Shown here: positions 34,725 to 43,378 of the stretch, one piece after another
How positions within the stretch are numbered: the first letter of the stretch is position 1
Layout of the letters: each line of letters starts with the position of its first letter
Source of the DNA: CAYVHB01 sp964450865
Lineage (GTDB): Bacteria; Bacillota; Clostridia; Saccharofermentanales; UBA5734
DNA length: 64,000 nucleotides
Reading direction: 5' to 3'
NCBI GenBank assembly: GCA_964450865.1
Contig: CAYVHB010000008.1
Coordinates: 1-64,000 of the forward strand
The notes under the pieces: model-generated
Database searches by the model: none
Told to the model about the DNA's origin: nothing
Seen by the model: only the letters and a program-made list of their open reading frames with translations
Made by a program: the position numbers and the translations under genes

Positions 34725-36467
34725 ATGAAGCAGCCAGCAGCCACGATGTCCGAGGAATATGAGGAATCCCGTCCAAAACGCAAATTCCAGCGCCAGCCCA
34801 TCAATCGGATCCTGCGTACCAGCCTGATCCTGCTGACTTTGCTGCTGCTGGCCGCAACGATACTGGCCGGTTATGCGGCACTCAGGCCGGTGGTTCTGAA
34901 CTGGCCCAGGAATGTCTTTGAATACAGTCGCAGCAGCGATGTTACGTATCAGGTTGAAACCAGCCCCAACCCGATTTCCGGCAATGCACCGCTCGGTATG
35001 GGCCAGGTGTATGCGGATGCGTATACCAAGGCCATCGTTCCCGTTTTTAAATACAATTGGCAGGCTGATCGTTCTATGCCCCTGAAATGGCAGTCACAGG
35101 TCATCACAAAGCTGCGGGTCAAGGACCAGGCTGACCCGACCCGGATCCTGTTTGAAAAAAGTGCTGTTGTCGCGCCGGCAGAAGCAGGATCGGCAACAGC
35201 CCGGTCATTTGCAGTGGAACGGGGCGTTCGCGTCGATCTGGCTCCCTATCGGCAGCTCATCCAGGCTTTCAAGACCCAGTCCAGCCTGAAGACCAGTTTT
35301 GATCTGCTGATCAGCCTGCAGACGACAGCACAGACAGACGTAGAGGGTGGACCTTTCGAGGTTGTCGATCTGACGACGCTCACACTGCCTCTGGATACGG
35401 CAACCTTTGAAATCGGACGCACCACCATCGCGGAGCCGTCCAAAATATTGCAGCGCCAGTTGCAGTATCAGCTGACCATCGCCGCGGTCCCTTTCTTTGT
35501 CTATCCGATCATTGGCGGTTTGCTCCTGATTTTGCTGGCCCTGCTCCTGACCTTGACTTGCGCTCCGCAGAAAAATCAATTTGAACGCCAGATCCGCAAA
35601 ATGATGCGCCAGGCCCGGCCTCAGCTGATGGTGATCGGTGATAAAGCCTGGGAACCAGAATGGTGTATTACAACCAGGGATTTCCGCGCCATGGTCCAGA
35701 CGGCCCGCAAGCTCAAGCACCCGATTTTCTGTTTTGTGGATCGGCAGGCCAAGGTGCCGACAGCTTACTTTTATGTATATTACGGCGAGAATAATTACTG
35801 CCATACTTACTGTTCGCCAATAACTGATTCAGTAATCCAGAATGAAGAAACTTCTGCTGACAACATGGATGACGGGCATCCCGATGACCACCCTGATGAC
35901 AGACCGGGCCAGCCACCCGGAGGTCCATTCGGTGGACCACAAGCTAAAGGCCCAATGTTGCAGTCAAAAGCCGGTCCTGAAACGAACCAGGCAGCCAGTC
36001 GTCCGGCTCAAGTGAGTAACGGAAATAACTGGCCGACCTCCATAGGGCAAGCTAGCACGGGACTGAAAGCGGAATCAACAACAGGTGCCAATGATTCAGC
36101 CTTGGCTACGTCCTATCACCCATCCAGCAGTTTACCAAAGGGTTCAGCCTTCAGTTCGTCCAGTGGTTCAGCGAACAAGCCCTCCTCTAACTCATCGAGC
36201 GGCTCATTCATCAGCTCAGCTTTCTGTTCATCCAGCGGTTCAGCGACTGGTTCAACTTCCGGTACAGCCTATGGCTCATCGCCAATTCCCTGGGGCGCGG
36301 CCAATTGGCCTAGAACGGACCGCTCAGACCTGAAGGCAAATCCGGCCTCATCGTCCGTTGCTTCCTGGTCCATGCCCGTTGTCAATGGAACTTCGGCAGC
36401 CGTTCTGGATGAGGATTCGCCAGAGAACGTGCTGGCCCGCCTGCGTACGGCACTCAATGCCCGCTGA
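34725..36467 (+). CDS. Two-helix membrane protein, possibly DUF5305-like, Ser-rich tail
   Basis: Protein of 580 residues. A basic N-terminus (RPKRKFQRQP) precedes the first membrane helix (about 31-50). An extracellular beta-rich domain of about 200 residues follows, then a second helix (about 255-285, LTIAAVPFFVYPIIGGLLLILLALLLTL) and a cytoplasmic region that includes KLKHPIFCFVDRQAKVPTAYFY. The arrangement resembles DUF5305 proteins, but the match is weak. The last 200 residues are Ser/Thr/Pro/Gln-rich low complexity. The function is unknown. It has its own dyad-covered promoter. Confidence 0.6.
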   Translation: MKQPAATMSEEYEESRPKRKFQRQPINRILRTSLILLTLLLLAATILAGYAALRPVVLNWPRNVFEYSRSSDVTYQVETSPNPISGNAPLGMGQVYADAYTKAIVPVFKYNWQADRSMPLKWQSQVITKLRVKDQADPTRILFEKSAVVAPAEAGSATARSFAVERGVRVDLAPYRQLIQAFKTQSSLKTSFDLLISLQTTAQTDVEGGPFEVVDLTTLTLPLDTATFEIGRTTIAEPSKILQRQLQYQLTIAAVPFFVYPIIGGLLLILLALLLTLTCAPQKNQFERQIRKMMRQARPQLMVIGDKAWEPEWCITTRDFRAMVQTARKLKHPIFCFVDRQAKVPTAYFYVYYGENNYCHTYCSPITDSVIQNEETSADNMDDGHPDDHPDDRPGQPPGGPFGGPQAKGPMLQSKAGPETNQAASRPAQVSNGNNWPTSIGQASTGLKAESTTGANDSALATSYHPSSSLPKGSAFSSSSGSANKPSSNSSSGSFISSAFCSSSGSATGSTSGTAYGSSPIPWGAANWPRTDRSDLKANPASSSVASWSMPVVNGTSAAVLDEDSPENVLARLRTALNAR

Positions 36468-36636
36468 CCGACGAACGATGACCGACATGATGTTGCTATG
36501 TAATATTCGCCAGTCCAGCGGTTGTGCGCGGCACGCATCGTCTGCTGACCGGATGTAAACGAAGCGCGGCATGCCACACAACTTCCATTGTTGTGCACAG
36601 CACGCATCATCCGTTGTGCAGATGGCCGGCCTCTCG

Positions 36637-38163
36637 TCAGCCAGCCTGGACGTGATACAGATCGTGAATATCGCCCGTGATTTCAATATCTTGAATACGA
36701 CTTTCCAAGGTCAGTTCAGGGAAATCACGGGCTTTTGCATGCAGAACAGCCTCATACGGTGTCTGCAGACGCTCATGGGTCCAGCTCAAGGTCGATGGCA
36801 TGACCGGCAGGCGAACATCAAGACGATAATCCGTATTGTCGTCCTGACCATTCAGATTATAAGTCTGGCCAAGAAAATCAATGGTCATATTCTCCGGCAC
36901 CTGATTAAAGCGCATCCGGAACGTTATTTTTTCCAGGCCCAGGAAGCGGTGCTGATCGCGGGGCATACTGCGGCCGACCAGGCTGACCCGGCTGGCAAAA
37001 TACGCCAGATTACCAACAACCGAGAAATCAACCAGGAATGGCGGGGACTCGGGTGGTGACCGGATGGTGATCGTCTTGCTGGCGCCTACTTTTTCAATAT
37101 CGCCCATCTGGCTGACACTCCAGGCTGATCCGCTTAAGGTAAACGGCATTTCAGCCGCACCGGCCAGGTCGCTCAGCAGAACTCGCTGGGTTATAATGCT
37201 GGTCCATGGCCCGTTGCCACTGCCTTGTACCCAGCCCAGATCATTTCCGGCCCCGCGATAGGCAATATCACTGTCCAGGGCCAGGCCATACCAGTCCTTG
37301 ATGCTGCCGCTCACGGCATAAGTCAGATCCAGATAATCCTGGCCGGGTGGAATATCGTAGATATTCGCACCAGCTGAAGATGGTGGTGTTTGCACGCTCA
37401 GGTTACATGCCAGGCTCAGGCCGCCGCCGCCAAAGCCATTGAACGTGGCATAACGCAAGGTGCCGTAGATCGGATGATAATGCCGGGTATATAATGCAAA
37501 ATTCAGATGCCAGGCCGGAACGGTCAGAACCAATGTCTTCAATTCGGAGAACTGCAGCAATTTGTAAGTCATTCCACCATAATAATTCCCCCGGTAGGTC
37601 AGAAGCGACAATTTGATGAATGTTTTCTGTCTCGCCGACAGCCGTGACCAGGACAGGGTCGCTGGAGCGCCCAGTTCAAGTTCTTCCCAATCCCACGGGC
37701 TGGTTGTCGTCACCCCGCTGCCGTCATCCCGGTATAGGGAATTGGTTACCGTCAGTTCATCGTATGAAAAACCGAGATAGGCATATTGGCGGGCTAATGA
37801 GTCATATTCATTGTCCGGAACCTGGGTTGGCTTGCCATAAACCAGCATCTTGTAGGTCTTATAAGTTGAATAGTTTGCTGCATAACCATTATAACGGCTA
37901 TAAACAGGCCGGCCGGTTGCTGAAAGCCAGCTTTCAAAGCTGCTTTGGCTGGTTGGCGGCTGGGGGATGCTGCTTGCACCGGGGTAACTGCTGGCCAGAA
38001 CTTCCGGACAATATAAAACAAGGCCAAACAGACCCGTGATAATCAACAACCGCCATCTGGCCGGTACATTGCCATCAGGATGCCGCGTGTTTTGCGGTTG
38101 CCTTGTTTTACTCATTGGCGGCAGGCTTGGTTTTAAATTCGCAATAACTGCCCAAAGTCGCAT
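36637..38163 (-). CDS. Secreted protein of unknown function
   Basis: Protein of 508 residues with a hydrophobic N-terminal segment (WRLLIITGLFGLVLYCPEVLA) and a predicted exported body rich in Tyr, Ser, Gly and Trp. Segments such as YDSLARQYAYLGFSYDELTVTN and SRLSARQKTFIKLSLLTYRG may be a conserved N-terminal unit; I do not recognise a family. It overlaps the upstream lipoprotein-like gene. The start at 38163 has a GGAGGTG 9 bases upstream. An ATG at 38115, overlapping the upstream stop by 8 bases, is the alternative. Confidence 0.65.
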   Translation of the reverse strand: MRLWAVIANLKPSLPPMSKTRQPQNTRHPDGNVPARWRLLIITGLFGLVLYCPEVLASSYPGASSIPQPPTSQSSFESWLSATGRPVYSRYNGYAANYSTYKTYKMLVYGKPTQVPDNEYDSLARQYAYLGFSYDELTVTNSLYRDDGSGVTTTSPWDWEELELGAPATLSWSRLSARQKTFIKLSLLTYRGNYYGGMTYKLLQFSELKTLVLTVPAWHLNFALYTRHYHPIYGTLRYATFNGFGGGGLSLACNLSVQTPPSSAGANIYDIPPGQDYLDLTYAVSGSIKDWYGLALDSDIAYRGAGNDLGWVQGSGNGPWTSIITQRVLLSDLAGAAEMPFTLSGSAWSVSQMGDIEKVGASKTITIRSPPESPPFLVDFSVVGNLAYFASRVSLVGRSMPRDQHRFLGLEKITFRMRFNQVPENMTIDFLGQTYNLNGQDDNTDYRLDVRLPVMPSTLSWTHERLQTPYEAVLHAKARDFPELTLESRIQDIEITGDIHDLYHVQAG

Positions 38164-39136
38164 GATAGGTCACCTCCAGTTCGCCAAAGCGGGCGGATCG
38201 CTGCCAGGAACCGGCCTGTTGGCCAGCATGCAGGCGACTGTCAAAATCCTGGCGGTAAGCTGCCAGAATAAAGCGTGCCAGATCGTTCTGGTCCTGGGTT
38301 TCTGATAGCGGAAATAGCATCTGCAGGCTTTGGGTCAGGAGATGAACCAGTTGCGGGTGACTGTAGGTACCGTTTTCGATGACGAGCTGCCGTTCGTTTT
38401 GGGGGAAAAGATGATCGAGCTGCAAAATAATCGTAACTGGCCTGGGATTGACGTCGCCGCCGACTGGACTGGACATTGATCCGGGCGCTGCTGTTTGCAT
38501 GGGCATTCCCTGTTCATGATCGGACTGCCCGGGTTCTGGCTTTTGAAAATCAAAAAACCAGGCAAAGTAGCAATTGAAGGCCCGGGCTGCAGCAACATCC
38601 GGAGCGATGACCAGAAAGTATCGATCAAAGGCTGGATCAGGCCAAAGCAACTGAATCGCACAGGGCAGATCCGGACAATTCGCCTGTAACAATTTCACCA
38701 TGTTCTGAACAGCATTCAGAGAAATCTTTTGCGGCACAATGGCGGTTTGCCCGTCCAGGGGGGCCGCTGCTGCTTCTGATGGCGCAGTTTCCCGGTTCGC
38801 TGTTGTCGACAGAGCATCCGGATCGCCAGTCTTTTCGATAACCGGATGCTCAGTCAGGTTGGCGGCAGAATCCAGGCTGCCCGGATAAAGGCCAGCCCTG
38901 TCGGCTGCCAGGGCCGGGAGATTCACCTGCCCTGGCATAATCGAGCAGGCTGATTCCAGGCAGCAACCTGCCAGCCAGATAACGCCCAGGCAGCCCCGGA
39001 TGATCCGCATGGGATTTAACAGGCCTGTGATTTTTCGCATGCTTGCCGACCGTTCATGGTGCGGGCCAGATTGATCCTTTTTGCAGGCCGGGTTGACCCG
39101 ATCTGCCTCATTCAGACAATCCATCAGACGAACCAT
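38108..39136 (-). CDS. Secreted or lipid-anchored protein of unknown function
   Basis: Protein of 342 residues. After a 40-residue polar start comes IRGCLGVIWLAGCCLESACS, which contains a lipobox-like LAGC. Then follow an Ala/Thr/Glu-rich linker and a domain of about 200 residues (AFDRYFLVIAPDVAAARAFN, TIILQLDHLFPQNERQLVIE). No known family is recognised. GAGGGGGG precedes the start at 39136; a start at 39040 lacks a binding site. It is translationally coupled to the secreted protein downstream, so the two probably work together at the cell surface. Confidence 0.6.
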   Translation of the reverse strand: MVRLMDCLNEADRVNPACKKDQSGPHHERSASMRKITGLLNPMRIIRGCLGVIWLAGCCLESACSIMPGQVNLPALAADRAGLYPGSLDSAANLTEHPVIEKTGDPDALSTTANRETAPSEAAAAPLDGQTAIVPQKISLNAVQNMVKLLQANCPDLPCAIQLLWPDPAFDRYFLVIAPDVAAARAFNCYFAWFFDFQKPEPGQSDHEQGMPMQTAAPGSMSSPVGGDVNPRPVTIILQLDHLFPQNERQLVIENGTYSHPQLVHLLTQSLQMLFPLSETQDQNDLARFILAAYRQDFDSRLHAGQQAGSWQRSARFGELEVTYHATLGSYCEFKTKPAANE

Positions 39137-39271
39137 CCTGTTCCCCCCTCTTCAAGCTGTCACAGCTCTTTTCGCGACCCGCCGGTGCTGGCCGTTATGC
39201 TTGACTGGCGTTGTTGTCATTGTAGCGAAGTGAAATCAGGAGCGGCTGGTCTTTTCAGCGACATTTCTCGA

Positions 39272-39309
39272 CAAAAAAAGACAAGTGAAGGCCGAAGCTT
39301 TCACTTGTC
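39272..39309 (-). terminator. Terminator of purL
   Basis: On the minus strand GACAAGTGAAA pairs with TTCACTTGTC around a GCTTCGGCC loop and is followed by TTTTTTT. A strong intrinsic terminator about 120 bases after purL. Confidence 0.9.
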
Positions 39310-39431
39310 GTCGGATGAAGCCTGATATCAGGCGATTTGCCGGATTGTCCATCCGGCAGCAATCCGTCAAAGCCAATCGTAAAGTCCGGATACAGGCAAT
39401 CCGTTTAGCAGGGTCATTTTAATGGATCCTA

Positions 39432-42400
39432 TCACCGGAAATATGCGACACCGGCTGCGAACAGCTGCTGGTCTTTCGACCCGGGGATATTTTGCGCCAG
39501 ATACTGATTATAACGTTCCGAGTGACCCATCTTGCCGAGAATCCGGCCATCGGGACTGGTGATGCCCTCAATGGCGGCCAGCGATCCGTTAGGATTAAAG
39601 GCTGTCAGATAGGACGGATTTCCCGCGAGGTCGACGTATTGGGTAGCGATCTGGCCGCGAACAGCCAGGTCGCTGATCTGTTCGGCACTGGCCACAAAGC
39701 GCCCTTCGCCGTGGGAGACCGGGATCTGGTGGATGTCACCCACCTGGGTCAGCTGCAGCCAGGGCGAGCGATTTGCCACGATTTTCGTCGCGGTATAGCA
39801 GGAAACATGGCGGCCGATCTGATTAAAGGTCAGTGTCGGGCTGGTTGATTCGATTTCCATGATGTCGCCATAGGGCAGCAGGCCCAGTTTGATCAAGGCC
39901 TGGAACCCGTTACAGATGCCCAGCATCAGGCCGTCGCGCTGCTGCAGCAGGCGGCGGACCTGTTCGGTGACCGCCGGATTGCGCAGGGCCGCGGCGATAA
40001 ACTTGCCGGAACCTTCCGGCTCGTCACCGCCACTGAAACCACCGGGAATCATGATGATCTGGGCCCGGGCGATCCGCTGCTCCATTTCAGCGAGGGTCTC
40101 CTGAATGGCTGCAGCCGTCAGGTTGCGCACTACCAGGACATCGGGGCGGGCGCCGGCGGCGGCAAATGCCCGGGCGGTATCATATTCACAATTGGTTCCC
40201 GGGAATACCGGAATAAAGACAGTAGGCTGTGCCTGGCGGGCCCGGAGCACAACCGGTGCAGGAGCCGGACGGTCAACTGTCGCCAAGGTCAGGTCCGGGC
40301 ATACGCTGGCAACATCGGCACGGGTCGGGAAGACTTTTTCCAGTGTCTGCTGCCAGGCGGTCAGGGCCGCTTCCAGGCTGAGCGTCTCCAGGCCATAGGC
40401 CAGGACGGGTTCGGCCAGAGTCTGGCCGATAGAAACAGCGCCGTTTTCAGCCAGAACAGCTGCAGTGGCCACATCGCTGGTCGCACATGCCACCAGCAGG
40501 GCGCCCGGTTGCGGACTGAACAAATCGTGTGGTTCGCGGTCGTTATCGAAGGCAAAGCCCAGTTTCTCACCAAAACACATCCTGGTGACAGCGACGGCCA
40601 CGCCACTGCCCTGCACGGTCGCCGCCGCCTGCAGCTGGCCAGCCGCCAGCAAGTCACGAACCAGGTCCAGGCGAGCCAGGCAGGTATCGGCAACCGGCAG
40701 GTACAAATCGTCAACGGCAACCGGCAGCAGCCAGACGGCCTGCCCCGGCTGCTTCAGGGTCGCCGAAACGACGCGCCCGGCCGACTGCACGGTCACAGCA
40801 AATGACACCAGCGTTGGCGGTACATGCAGATTCATGAACGAGCCGGACATGCTGTCCTTGCCGCCAATGGCCGCCACACCGAAATCAAGCTGGGCCTGAT
40901 AGGCGCCGAGCAACGCAGCCAGCGGCTTGCCCCACTTTTCAGCCGTGGTCAGCCGTTCAAAATATTCCTGGAATGTCAGGTAGGCCTGGCGGTGATCACC
41001 ACCGAGGGCAGCCAGGCGCGCCAGCGACTGCAAAACTGCGTAGTAGGCCCCGTGGAAAGGGCTCCAGCTGGACAGATCCGGATCAAAACCATAAGTCATC
41101 AGGGTACAGGCATCCGTCTGGCCGTCCAGAACCGGGATCAGGCCTGCCATCCCCTCCTCCGGCGTCAGCTGATAGCGGCCGCCAAACGGCATCAGGACGG
41201 TGCCGGCGCCAATCGTGCTGTCAAAGCGCTCGACCAGGCCTTTGCGTGAACAGGCCGCCAGGGACGTCAGGCGGGTCTTAAGCTCCAGGGCAAAGCAATC
41301 ATCACAGGGTGCAATCACCGGCTGATAACTGTCAGCCTGGCGGGTAGTGAAGTAATTCTGGTCAAAATCAGGCAGGACGATGCGGGCAGTGGCCTGCTGG
41401 GGCGCACCGTTGGTATCGATGAAAGCCCGCGCCAGGTCGACAATGGTACGGCCGCGCCACTGCATGATCATGCGCGGCTCAGCCGTGACCTCAGCCACAA
41501 TCACTGACTCAAGGTTCTCCCGTTCGGCTGCGGCCATCATCGCGGCAGCATCGGCAGACGTGACGACAACCGCCATCCGTTCCTGGGATTCGGATATAGC
41601 CAGTTCGGTGCCGTCCAGCCCTTCGTATTTGCGCAAGACCTTGTCCAGATCAATCCGCAGCCCGTCAGCCAGTTCGCCAATCGCGACGGAAACACCACCG
41701 GCACCAAAGTCATTGCAGCGCTTAATCAGGCGGGATACGGACGGATCACGGAACAGGCGCTGGATCTTGCGTTCAGTGGGTGGATTGCCCTTCTGCACCT
41801 CTGAACCGCACTGGATAATCGATTGCTCGGTGTGGGCCTTGGAAGAGCCGGTTGCCCCGCCACAGCCATCACGGCCGGTGCGGCCACCCAGCAGGATAAC
41901 CACATCCCCGGGCAATGGCGCTTCGCGGCGAACGTTGGCCGCCGGGGCCGCGGCGATGACCGCGCCGATTTCCATGCGCTTGGCAATATAACCGGGATGG
42001 TAGACCTCATCGACCAGGCCGGTCGCCAGGCCGATCTGGTTGCCATAGGAACTATAACCGGCGGCAGCCGTTGTCGTGATCTTGCGCTGCGGCAGCTTGC
42101 CGGACAGCGTGGCCTGCACGGGGACGGTCGGATCACCGCTGCCGGTTACGCGCATCGCCTGATAGACGTAGGAGCGGCCGGACAGCGGGTCGCGGATCGC
42201 GCCGCCCAGACAGGTGGCAGCGCCGCCGAACGGCTCAATTTCCGTCGGATGATTATGCGTTTCATTTTTGAACATCACCAGGTAGTCCTGCTGCTGGCCA
42301 TTTACCGGAATACTGACCCGGATGCTGCAAGCATTGATCTCCTCGGAAATATCCAGCAGCGGCAGCTTGCCCTGGCGGCGCAGTTCCTTCATGGCCAGGG

Positions 42401-43250
42401 TCGCCAGGTCCATCAGGCAGACGGGCTTTTCCGGCAGCCGTTCGGCATACAGTTCAGCCCGCCGCTGGCGGTAGTCGGCGTAAACAGCCTGCAGGCGCCG
42501 GCCCATGGCGCTGGCGCTGTCAATTTCGGCGTCATCGATCCGGGTCAGGAAAGTGGTATGGCGGCAGTGATCAGACCAGTAGGTATCAAGGACCCGCAGT
42601 TCGGTCCAGCTTGGTTCGCGATTTTCGGTGATGAACCAGGCCTGGGTGAATTGCAGGTCAGCCAGCGACATGGCAAAACCCGCGGAATGCAGCAGGCCGG
42701 CCAGTTCAGCGGTGGTCATGGTCGTAAAGCCAGTTACGGCTTCAATGTCGGCCGGTGGATCGAGGATGTCCTCGAGGCTGTCCGGGATTGCCATGTCGGC
42801 TTCGCGACTTTCCACAGGATTGACCAGCCAGCGTTTGATCCGCGCCAGATCGTCGGCCTGCAGCTGGCCGGACAGCGCATAGACACGGGCTGTCTTGCAA
42901 AGTGGCCGCTCGCCGCAGGTCATGATCTGGATACACTGCGCGGCCGAGTCGGCCCGCTGATCATACTGCCCGGGCAAGGCCTCTACGGCCAGGACAGCAT
43001 CATAGGGACTGAAGTCAAAAGCCTGGTCAGCGATGTCATCGACCGGCGGCTCGGCAAATACATGGGTGCGAACCAGCTGGTACTCGGCATCTGTCAGGCC
43101 GGTGACATCATAACGATTGAATATGCGCAGGCCATGCAAGCCCGCAATGCCCAGATTCTCCCGCATATCCTTCAGAAGGCCCGTCGCTTCGATATCAAAA
43201 CCGGGGCGTTTGACTACATAAATCCGCCTGACCTGTGAAATGTCTTCCAT
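39432..43250 (-). CDS. purL: Phosphoribosylformylglycinamidine synthase, single-chain
   Basis: Fourth step of purine synthesis: FGAR plus glutamine and ATP to FGAM. At 1272 residues it carries the synthetase and the glutaminase in one chain, the long PurL form. The N-terminal linker region includes LRVLDTYWSDHCRHTTF. The synthetase core has KNETHNHPTEIEPFGGAATC and CNDFGAGGVSVAIGELADG. The C-terminal class I amidotransferase has IPGGFSGGDEPEGSGKF and the nucleophile cysteine in LGICNGFQAL. No other purine gene is in the window, and it has its own terminator. Confidence 0.97.
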   Translation of the reverse strand: MEDISQVRRIYVVKRPGFDIEATGLLKDMRENLGIAGLHGLRIFNRYDVTGLTDAEYQLVRTHVFAEPPVDDIADQAFDFSPYDAVLAVEALPGQYDQRADSAAQCIQIMTCGERPLCKTARVYALSGQLQADDLARIKRWLVNPVESREADMAIPDSLEDILDPPADIEAVTGFTTMTTAELAGLLHSAGFAMSLADLQFTQAWFITENREPSWTELRVLDTYWSDHCRHTTFLTRIDDAEIDSASAMGRRLQAVYADYRQRRAELYAERLPEKPVCLMDLATLAMKELRRQGKLPLLDISEEINACSIRVSIPVNGQQQDYLVMFKNETHNHPTEIEPFGGAATCLGGAIRDPLSGRSYVYQAMRVTGSGDPTVPVQATLSGKLPQRKITTTAAAGYSSYGNQIGLATGLVDEVYHPGYIAKRMEIGAVIAAAPAANVRREAPLPGDVVILLGGRTGRDGCGGATGSSKAHTEQSIIQCGSEVQKGNPPTERKIQRLFRDPSVSRLIKRCNDFGAGGVSVAIGELADGLRIDLDKVLRKYEGLDGTELAISESQERMAVVVTSADAAAMMAAAERENLESVIVAEVTAEPRMIMQWRGRTIVDLARAFIDTNGAPQQATARIVLPDFDQNYFTTRQADSYQPVIAPCDDCFALELKTRLTSLAACSRKGLVERFDSTIGAGTVLMPFGGRYQLTPEEGMAGLIPVLDGQTDACTLMTYGFDPDLSSWSPFHGAYYAVLQSLARLAALGGDHRQAYLTFQEYFERLTTAEKWGKPLAALLGAYQAQLDFGVAAIGGKDSMSGSFMNLHVPPTLVSFAVTVQSAGRVVSATLKQPGQAVWLLPVAVDDLYLPVADTCLARLDLVRDLLAAGQLQAAATVQGSGVAVAVTRMCFGEKLGFAFDNDREPHDLFSPQPGALLVACATSDVATAAVLAENGAVSIGQTLAEPVLAYGLETLSLEAALTAWQQTLEKVFPTRADVASVCPDLTLATVDRPAPAPVVLRARQAQPTVFIPVFPGTNCEYDTARAFAAAGARPDVLVVRNLTAAAIQETLAEMEQRIARAQIIMIPGGFSGGDEPEGSGKFIAAALRNPAVTEQVRRLLQQRDGLMLGICNGFQALIKLGLLPYGDIMEIESTSPTLTFNQIGRHVSCYTATKIVANRSPWLQLTQVGDIHQIPVSHGEGRFVASAEQISDLAVRGQIATQYVDLAGNPSYLTAFNPNGSLAAIEGITSPDGRILGKMGHSERYNQYLAQNIPGSKDQQLFAAGVAYFR

Positions 43251-43324
43251 AGATTCCTTCCTTTACGCGTCTGCAATTTCGTTTTTCAAGAATCGGCTTC
43301 TGACAGCTGATGATGTTCCGGAAT

Positions 43325-43358
43325 GAAAAGGCGCCCGAACTTCGCGGGTCCGGACGCC
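43325..43358 (-). terminator. Terminator of htpG
   Basis: On the minus strand AAGGCGTCCGGACCCGCG pairs with the later CGGGCGCCTT and is followed by TTCATTCC. It lies about 20 bases after the htpG stop and about 75 before purL. Confidence 0.7.
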
Positions 43359-43378
43359 TTGCTGAGTGATTCAGTATT

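Noticed and set aside
41823..43238. 471-codon open frame on the plus strand
   Set aside because: Antisense shadow of purL, whose protein sequence is unmistakable.
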